Shown here: piece by piece, positions 7,605 to 12,218 of the stretch
How positions within the stretch are numbered: the first letter of the stretch is position 1
Layout: every line of letters begins with the position of its first letter
Assembly: GCA_020627525.1 (NCBI GenBank)
Contig: JAHDGP010000042.1
Span: forward strand, 5,173 to 17,390
Length of the DNA: 12,218 nt
Reading direction: 5' to 3'
From: Bacteroidota bacterium
GTDB lineage: Bacteria; Bacteroidota; Bacteroidia; Chitinophagales; UBA2359
Program-made: the position numbers and the translations under genes
The notes under the pieces: model-generated
What the model was told of the DNA's origin: nothing
What the model saw: the letters and a program-made list of their open reading frames with translations, nothing else
Databases searched by the model: none

Positions 7605-7660
7605 AATTGTTTTTTTCTCATTTTAACGCAAAAAGATTTGCAAATATATGGAATTAACAC
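7605..7660 (-). promoter_or_regulatory. Duplicated leader/promoter of lepB copy 1
   Basis: The 43 bases 7605-7647 upstream of the ATG are identical to 9175-9217 upstream of lepB copy 2. The minus strand has TATATTTG (7648-7641), a perfect TAnnTTTG -7 box, giving a leader of about 30 nt. An inverted repeat GCAAA-AAGA-TTTGC (7628-7641) overlaps it and could be an operator or a 5'-UTR hairpin. No good TTG -33 box is seen. The match to copy 2 decays beyond about 7660. Confidence 0.5.
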
Positions 7661-7750
7661 AGATTTATTGTTTTGTTCTCATTATTCATGTTCATATAGA
7701 CTGTTTTGTAACCTTTCTTAATTTTTGGCAAATTCGAGTTGCATAATTGC

Positions 7751-7911
7751 AAAAAGATTTCTTTCAATCCTGGAACAATTGAAGATGATATTCTTACGAA
7801 AGGAGCTGTTCAAGAGAAAACAATTTTGGGTTTACCAATTAAATAGAGAGTGAAATATATTATTAATCATAATTGAAAAATGCCAATGTTTGCTCATTTG
7901 ATGGTTAGAAA
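7751..7911 (+). pseudogene. Decayed fragment of a second beta-helix lipoprotein gene
   Basis: In one plus-strand frame, 7751-7843 reads KKISFNPGTIEDDIL, then TKGAVQEKTILGLPIK, then a TAG stop. It matches residues 41-54 (KISFSPGAAEDDIL) and 91-102 (GAGQEATILDFS) of the intact protein at 9672-10943, with about 36 residues deleted between them. In the same frame, after drift and a TGA, 7877-7911 reads KMPMFAHLMVRN, matching KMLMFAHLTVRN at residues 117-128; at DNA level 7878-7912 and 10021-10055 differ at only 4 of 35 positions. The start codon, signal peptide and everything after residue 128 are absent. The match ends exactly where the 3' end of lepB copy 2 begins (stop codon at 7914-7912), so that point is a duplication junction. 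It is non-coding now. A faint match (AATTCGArTTG) at 7731-7741 and 9351-9361 may be further remnant. Confidence 0.85.
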
Positions 7912-9174
7912 TTACCCTGGAATTCGCAATGATTTATTCCATCTGATTTTTTTCCAAAATTGTGCCCAAGAATATTGACGTTCTGTTGATAACCAAACAA
8001 AGATGGGTGTTCCTACAATGTGGTCTTCTGGAACAAATCCCCAAAAACGAGAGTCTTGTGAATTGTGTCTATTGTCACCCATCAACCAATAATAATTCAT
8101 TTTGAATGTGTATTTATCAATCGGTTTACCATCAATTTGAGCTTGTCCGTTTTCCCATTTAAAGGTTGGGTTGTTTTCAAAATTTTTAATACAACGGCCA
8201 TACAGATGGAAGTTTTCTTCCGTCATATCAATGGTTTCTCCCTCTTTTGGAATCCATAAAGGACCAAAATTATCTTGATTCCACGGAAACAAATCCGATC
8301 TATGGGGGAAAATCCTGTTATCTTTATCAACCACTCCAGGTTCAGCGAGTCTTTTCGTTACATTTGTAATGAACTCCTCCTGCCTTAATTGTTCTGCCAA
8401 CTCATCCGTCAGCATCATATAAGTATTTTGATCAATTTGACCGTATTCAATGAACTTTTCACGTGGTAGAAATCCATATTTTTCAAGATTTTTTTTCGAA
8501 ATTGGACCACGCTTTGTCTGAACAATATGCATATATTGTGTCAATGGTTTGTTTTCTTGCAAAGTACCATTTATGTATACCAAACCCTCTTTTATTTCCA
8601 ATTCGTCACCTGCAACTCCCAGACATCTTTTCACATAATTTTCTCTCTTATCTACAGGTCTGGTCACAATATTATTTCGTTTATTTACGACATCGTGCCC
8701 GTCTGTTCTGCACATTTCATAATAACTCTCAGAACTTAATTTTTCTAAAGTCATCGTATCCCCTTCTGGCCAATTAAACACAACAATATCTTGATTTTTA
8801 ATATCTGACAAACCTGGCAATCGCATATATGGAAACTTTATCAACTCCGTATAAGCTTGCATATTCGTTCCTGGTATTCTATCATGCACAAATGGCAATG
8901 CCAAAGGTGTTTGTGGAATTCTTGCTCCATAGTGAAACTTTGAAACAAACAACTTGTCTCCCACCAACATTGACCCTTCCATGGAGGAAGTAGGGATAGC
9001 ATAAGATTGCAGGACAAAAATATTTGCCAATGGAATAACTATTAAAGCAAATAGTATCGTTTCTCCCCATTCTCTTATTGATGATTTTTGTTTCTTCTTT
9101 TTCCCTACTTGGCTGTTTTCTTGATCAGCACTCCCCCCAGTTCTTCTTCGACTTGATCTATATTTTTCAGACAT
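7912..9174 (-). CDS. lepB: Signal peptidase I, copy 2
   Basis: The 420-residue paralogue of the neighbouring lepB has the same architecture: a Lys-rich cytoplasmic tail (1-34), a membrane segment at about 40-57, catalytic S64 in PTSSMEGSM, catalytic K182 in NYVKRCLGVAGDE, and box E GDNRHNSQDSRFWG at 367-380. Differences from copy 1 are scattered conservative substitutions plus a divergent N-tail (residues 12-34, four residues longer before the conserved block) and one missing Tyr in the NTYMM segment. No stop, frameshift or catalytic loss is seen, so both copies appear to be under selection. The start MSEKYRSSRRR matches MSEEYRSSRRR of copy 1, which supports the ATG at 9174. The two genes are separated by 307 bp containing the beta-helix remnant, so they probably have separate promoters. 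Different substrate preference is possible but not readable here. Confidence 0.95.
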   Translation of the reverse strand: MSEKYRSSRRRTGGSADQENSQVGKKKKQKSSIREWGETILFALIVIPLANIFVLQSYAIPTSSMEGSMLVGDKLFVSKFHYGARIPQTPLALPFVHDRIPGTNMQAYTELIKFPYMRLPGLSDIKNQDIVVFNWPEGDTMTLEKLSSESYYEMCRTDGHDVVNKRNNIVTRPVDKRENYVKRCLGVAGDELEIKEGLVYINGTLQENKPLTQYMHIVQTKRGPISKKNLEKYGFLPREKFIEYGQIDQNTYMMLTDELAEQLRQEEFITNVTKRLAEPGVVDKDNRIFPHRSDLFPWNQDNFGPLWIPKEGETIDMTEENFHLYGRCIKNFENNPTFKWENGQAQIDGKPIDKYTFKMNYYWLMGDNRHNSQDSRFWGFVPEDHIVGTPIFVWLSTERQYSWAQFWKKIRWNKSLRIPG

Positions 9175-9230
9175 AATTGTTTTTTTCTCATTTTAACGCA
9201 AAAAGATTTGCAAATATTTGGAGTTAACGC
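9175..9230 (-). promoter_or_regulatory. Duplicated leader/promoter of lepB copy 2
   Basis: Identical to the copy 1 leader over 43 bases (9175-9217), including the inverted repeat GCAAA-AAGA-TTTGC (9198-9211). The -7 box reads AATATTTG here (9218-9211), one base off the TAnnTTTG consensus that copy 1 matches, so the two copies may differ in promoter strength. Confidence 0.45.
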
Positions 9231-9430
9231 TGTTTTATTGACTCGTTCATAACCATTGAAATTATATTAATCAGACTTAGACATTTTCTGCACATAAAGG
9301 TTTAATACACTAAAAAAGTATATTTACAAATATTTGGTTCCATTATTAACAATTCGAATTGAAAGTTTAATACAAATTAACTTGAAATTTATTTGTTGTT
9401 ATTTTGAAACTAATAACTCTAAGACAAAAC
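9231..9430. other. AT-rich spacer, no gene seen
   Basis: Between the lepB leader and the GC-rich element I find no coding frame, no RNA gene and no strong hairpin. A CAAATATTTGG stretch at 9328-9338 resembles the -7 region of the lepB leader (9211-9221). AATTCGAATTG at 9351-9361 resembles 7731-7741 in the other duplication unit. Confidence 0.5.
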
Positions 9431-9552
9431 TAATGCGTTAGGGATTGTAAAGGAGGCGCATTAGCGACTGTGCGCAGCACTGTAGCGAACGCGGAGCCTT
9501 GAAAAGCCCGACCCGTACTTCGGCTGCGCTCAGCAACCAAGGGAAACGCCCA
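9431..9552 (+). ncRNA. GC-rich structured RNA or intergenic repeat element (Flavo-1-like?)
   Basis: A sharply bounded, clearly GC-richer segment of about 120 bp sits in very AT-rich spacer. It can fold: GCGTT (9435-9439) pairs with AACGC (9545-9549) to close the element; AAGG (9450-9453) with CCTT (9497-9500); GCGCA (9456-9460) with TGCGC (9471-9475); GCTG (9523-9526) with CAGC (9531-9534) around a CGCT loop; and CCC (9512-9514) with GGG (9541-9543). From memory, the outer signature (GCGTTAGGGATTG, then AAGCCCGACCC, then GGGAAACGCCC) recurs in intergenic regions of Flavobacteriia and relatives and may correspond to the Flavo-1 RNA motif; I could not check this. It ends 120 bp before the beta-helix lipoprotein ATG on the same strand. 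No function is known to me. The orientation is judged from the signature. Confidence 0.6.
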
Positions 9553-9671
9553 AATAAAAATTCTATTTGATACATAGCTTTTATCAATATTCTGTGTATA
9601 ATTTTTAGCATCAGAATAAATATTATTATTTTAGTGAATCTTTAAATTTAGAATCCTTTAAAAATAAGATT

Positions 9672-10943
9672 ATGAAATTCACATTTACCAAATACTTATT
9701 ACTTGTACTTCTTGTTGCATTTGTTGTTTCTTGTGGCAAAGATGACGACGATGATCCAATTGATGAGACACCAGTAGGAACAGTTTATAATAAAATTTCT
9801 TTTAGTCCTGGAGCCGCAGAGGATGATATTTTGGCAGCATTCATCCAAATGGAAACGGGAGATACTATTTCTTTTGAGGCGGGGAATTATCCTTTTACAA
9901 AATCTCTTTCCTTATTAGATATAGACAGTGTTGTAATTGCAGGTGCAGGTCAAGAGGCTACAATTTTGGATTTTTCCAACCAAATTGAAGGAGCGGAAGG
10001 TATTTTAGCTACAAATTGTAAAATGCTGATGTTTGCTCATTTGACCGTTAGAAATACTGTTGGAGATGCTATAAAAGGCAAAGATTGCGACGGATTGACA
10101 TTTTACAAAGTAACTGCTGAATGGACAGGGGAAGTCTCTTCTAATAATGGAGCATACGGACTTTATCCAGTTCAGTCAGCAAATGTATTGTTGGATGGAT
10201 GTATTGCAAGAGGTGCTTCAGATGCAGGATTGTATGTTGGACAATGTAATGGTGCAATTGTCAAGAATTGTATTGCTTATGAAAATGTTGCTGGAATTGA
10301 AGTTGAAAACACAATGAATGCAGAAGTTTTTGACAACTTGGCTTATGATAATACTGGTGGAATTTTAATTTTTGATTTACCCAATCTGGCTGTTTCAGGA
10401 AACCATTGTAGAGTTTTTAATAATGAAATAAGAGACAATTCGCATCAAAATTTTGCCAAATCTGGAGTAGTTGGTCAAGTTCCTCCTGGAACGGGAATTA
10501 TGATTTTAAGTACTAAAACGGTTGAAGTATTTAACAATACAATTACCAACAATAATATTATGGGAATTGGAATTATCAACTACCAAGTATTAGCAGTTTT
10601 TGATGAAGATTTGGCTACCGATGACGAAAATTTTGATTCATACCCTGATAATATTTATATTCACGACAATACTATTTCAAGAACGGAAAATTACCCACCA
10701 GGATTAAATGATGTTGGAAATGTTCTACAATTACAATTTCCTAGTGGAGATATGCCTGACATCATTTTTGATGGATTTACCAGAGAAGGTCAGCAAATTT
10801 GCATTCAAAATAATGGTGATGCCAGCTTTGTAGATATTGATGCTGATAACAGTTTTTTAAATAAAAATTTTGATACAGCACCTTACGATTGTTCCATCAC
10901 ACCATTATCGGAATCAACTGTAAACGCACCAATTTGGAAATAG
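9672..10943 (+). CDS. Parallel beta-helix repeat lipoprotein, partner of the SO2930-type cytochrome (TIGR03805-like)
   Basis: The 423-residue protein starts with a lipoprotein signal peptide (hydrophobic 8-18, lipobox V-V-S-C with C21) followed by GKDDDDD, a Lys/Asp-rich tail that in Bacteroidota favours export to the cell surface. The mature part is a right-handed parallel beta-helix of the pectate-lyase-like type. An N-terminal cap (about 38-75, SPGAAEDDILAAF, GDTISFEAGNYPF) is followed by repeated short strands with N, G, I and V ladders from about 83 to 335 (VVIAGAGQEATILDFS, GAEGIL, GDAIKG, DAGLYVGQ, VAGIEVEN, TGGILIFD, GTGIMIL, IMGIGIINY). Proteins of this type occur next to a diheme cytochrome, as here; the pair has no established function that I know of. 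The first ATG at 9672 gives the signal peptide. A terminator-like hairpin follows. A broken second copy of codons 40-128 lies at 7751-7911. Confidence 0.88.
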   Translation: MKFTFTKYLLLVLLVAFVVSCGKDDDDDPIDETPVGTVYNKISFSPGAAEDDILAAFIQMETGDTISFEAGNYPFTKSLSLLDIDSVVIAGAGQEATILDFSNQIEGAEGILATNCKMLMFAHLTVRNTVGDAIKGKDCDGLTFYKVTAEWTGEVSSNNGAYGLYPVQSANVLLDGCIARGASDAGLYVGQCNGAIVKNCIAYENVAGIEVENTMNAEVFDNLAYDNTGGILIFDLPNLAVSGNHCRVFNNEIRDNSHQNFAKSGVVGQVPPGTGIMILSTKTVEVFNNTITNNNIMGIGIINYQVLAVFDEDLATDDENFDSYPDNIYIHDNTISRTENYPPGLNDVGNVLQLQFPSGDMPDIIFDGFTREGQQICIQNNGDASFVDIDADNSFLNKNFDTAPYDCSITPLSESTVNAPIWK

Positions 10944-10966
10944 TTAAACTATAGTTTTTATAATTT

Positions 10967-11018
10967 AATCAATGAACAGTTTTTTATTTTTTCGTAAAAT
11001 ATTGTTCATTGATTTTTT
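10967..11018 (+). terminator. Terminator-like hairpin between the beta-helix and cytochrome genes
   Basis: A perfect 12-bp inverted repeat (AATCAATGAACA at 10967-10978 with TGTTCATTGATT at 11003-11014) can extend by a G-T and a T-A pair. It encloses an AT-rich loop of about 20-24 nt and runs into six T residues (11013-11018). It lies 23 bp past the upstream stop codon and 14 bp before the downstream start. The large loop makes it weaker than the fbp terminator; it may partly terminate or stabilise the upstream mRNA. Confidence 0.75.
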
Positions 11019-11032
11019 AATTTAAATATCTT

Positions 11033-12136
11033 TTGAAGAAATATTTTATAAATACTAACAATATAATTCTTTGCTCTTTAAGCATTTTGTTATCACTGTT
11101 TTATGCTTGTGACAAGGAACCAGAATTTAGCATTCCAGCAGAGTTGTTTGATATAAATGCTGTTCCGTTTGAAAATTTGAGGGAATACAATTTTTTTGAA
11201 GGAGATATTGCTGACTTGGAACCTGTCAATGGCATCGTATTGTATGAACTAAACACCCCATTGTTTTCAAACTATGCTGCTAAAAAGCGTTTTGTTTACC
11301 TTCCTAACGGTCCGGCAACCTATAATGATGATAATGTTTTTGAGTTTCCAGTTGGTTCTGTTATCATTAAAAATTTCTATTTTGATAATGATATTAGAAA
11401 CCCAGAACAAGGAAGAAAAATTATTGAAACAAGGTTGTTGATTCACAAAGAAGACGGATGGTTTCCCGCTTCTTATGTTTGGAATGATGAACAAACTGCA
11501 GCCGAGTTTAATATAGTTGGAAGATCTGTTAATCTATCTTGGACGCATTATGATGGACAGGAAAAATCTATTAGGTACAGCGTTCCAAACAAAAATCAAT
11601 GCAAGGGTTGCCACGAATTTAATAAAGAGTTGGTTCCTATTGGTCCAAAAGCGAGGAACTTGAATGGCACCATTACCTACCCTAACGGAATTGTTGCGAA
11701 TCAGTTAGAGCAATGGAAAGAGTGGGATATTCTTTCTGGCCTGCCTGATATGAGCGTCGTTTCTAAAGCTCCCGTTTGGAATGATCCAAGTACCGGCAGC
11801 TTAAACGATCGTGCCAGGGCTTATATTGATATTAACTGTGCTCATTGTCATAGTGAAGAGGGACCTGCAAACAATTCTGGTCTTTATATGAATTATCACA
11901 GAGAGCTTTCAACAAATATGGGAATCTGTAAACCTCCTGTCGCAGCTGGCGGTGGTTCTGGTGGGCGTAAATTTGCCATCGTTCCTGGAAGTCCAGATGA
12001 ATCTATTCTTATTTACCGTCTTGAGTCATTAGAACCTGACGTTTCAATGCCTGAACTTAGCCGCTCCGTTGTCGATGACGAAGGTTTGGAGTTGCTTAGG
12101 GAGTGGATTAATGAGCTGGATGGGGAATGTGGTTAA
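11033..12136 (+). CDS. SO2930-family diheme c-type cytochrome lipoprotein (TIGR03806-like)
   Basis: The 367-residue exported protein has two CxxCH heme-attachment sites: C190-K-G-C193-H194 and C269-A-H-C272-H273. M339 in SMPEL is a candidate axial ligand for one heme. The signal peptide (KK, hydrophobic 10-24) ends in a lipobox F-Y-A-C with C26, followed by DKEPE, so it is a lipoprotein of the cell envelope. The N-terminal 30-180 region (NFFEGDIADLEPVNGIVLYELNTPLFSNYAAKKRFVYLP and onward) is characteristic of this family and is not a cytochrome fold; the C-terminus (VPGSPDESILIYRLES through LREWI) resembles the end of PSD1-type c cytochromes. The start is TTG at 11033: an in-frame TAA at 11018-11020 excludes upstream ATGs, and TTG gives a perfect signal peptide (MKKYF). 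Together with the beta-helix lipoprotein it probably forms an uncharacterised redox pair. Confidence 0.88.
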   Translation: MKKYFINTNNIILCSLSILLSLFYACDKEPEFSIPAELFDINAVPFENLREYNFFEGDIADLEPVNGIVLYELNTPLFSNYAAKKRFVYLPNGPATYNDDNVFEFPVGSVIIKNFYFDNDIRNPEQGRKIIETRLLIHKEDGWFPASYVWNDEQTAAEFNIVGRSVNLSWTHYDGQEKSIRYSVPNKNQCKGCHEFNKELVPIGPKARNLNGTITYPNGIVANQLEQWKEWDILSGLPDMSVVSKAPVWNDPSTGSLNDRARAYIDINCAHCHSEEGPANNSGLYMNYHRELSTNMGICKPPVAAGGGSGGRKFAIVPGSPDESILIYRLESLEPDVSMPELSRSVVDDEGLELLREWINELDGECG

Positions 12137-12218
12137 ACAATGCTTTAATGTATTCAATGCGTGAATCAATGTTGTTTAGTTAAGGATAAAATCGTTTCTT
12201 ATAAATAACATTTGTTCG
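12137..12218. other. AT-rich end of window, nothing supported
   Basis: After the cytochrome stop codon I see no coding frame, no convincing hairpin and no complete promoter in these 82 bases. Short AATG/CAATG stretches recur but do not form a stable inverted repeat. Confidence 0.5.

Larger units (their letters stand above)
6351..10055. repeat. Ancient tandem duplication: [lepB + leader + beta-helix 5' part] x2
   Basis: Unit 1 is 6351-7911 (lepB copy 1, leader, beta-helix remnant) and unit 2 is 7912-10055 (lepB copy 2, leader, spacer with GC-rich element, beta-helix codons up to about 128). Homologous blocks occur in the same order and orientation in both units. The boundary at 7911/7912 joins the middle of the beta-helix gene to the end of lepB, the signature of a tandem duplication junction. 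Unit 1 is about 580 bp shorter. It lacks counterparts of the GC-rich element, the lipoprotein signal peptide and an internal piece of the beta-helix gene, through later deletion in unit 1 and/or insertion in unit 2. Confidence 0.75.

Noticed and set aside
7605..9230. Insertion-sequence-mediated origin of the lepB pair
   Set aside because: No transposase, terminal inverted repeat or target duplication is seen at 7911/7912 or at the outer ends. A simple tandem duplication explains the layout.
9431..9552. GC-rich element as a tRNA or part of an rRNA
   Set aside because: It has no cloverleaf with T-loop and anticodon-arm signatures and no recognisable rRNA segment. The stems found fit a different structure.
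12137..12218. Terminator after the cytochrome gene
   Set aside because: The AATG-rich stretches do not pair into a stable stem followed by a T-run within the visible 82 bases.

Overview
The window looks like a chromosomal segment of a Bacteroidota bacterium (Flavobacteriia or Saprospiria type). It is AT-rich, lacks obvious Shine-Dalgarno sites, and has several TAnnTTTG boxes of the Bacteroidota primary sigma factor. It also has Bacteroidota-style lipoproteins (Cys followed by Lys/Asp-rich residues), long signal peptidases of about 420 residues, and the neighbour pair of a beta-helix lipoprotein and an SO2930-type diheme cytochrome. No rRNA, tRNA, CRISPR array, phage or complete insertion sequence is visible.

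Layout. 1-971 (minus): an Rpn/PD-(D/E)XK nuclease gene, preceded at the left edge by a duplicated piece of its own 3' end. 1123-1572 (plus): a GNAT acetyltransferase, converging on a two-gene minus-strand unit made of a diamine-acetyltransferase-like GNAT (2902-3381) and aspartate kinase (1591-2856). A 382-bp divergent gap follows, then fructose-1,6-bisphosphatase (3764-4792), a strong terminator, and a D-Ala-D-Ala carboxypeptidase/endopeptidase of the PBP4 type (4877-6349). 6351-9174 (minus): two tandem signal peptidase I genes. 9431-9552: a GC-rich structured element. 9672-12136 (plus): a beta-helix lipoprotein and a diheme cytochrome lipoprotein, separated by another terminator-like hairpin.

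The central structural observation is an old tandem duplication. Between the two lepB genes (7751-7911) lies a decayed copy of residues about 40-128 of the beta-helix lipoprotein, in the same orientation as the intact gene. It stops exactly at the 3' end of the second lepB. The order lepB, shared leader, beta-helix 5' part is therefore present twice, as expected if a segment running from the lepB stop codon into the beta-helix gene was tandemly duplicated and the first copy then decayed, with lepB kept in both.

Most genes are housekeeping: amino-acid biosynthesis, gluconeogenesis, cell-wall remodelling and protein secretion. The two genes at the right end are a recognised but functionally uncharacterised pair, probably an envelope or surface redox module. 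I do not see a wholly new multigene system.
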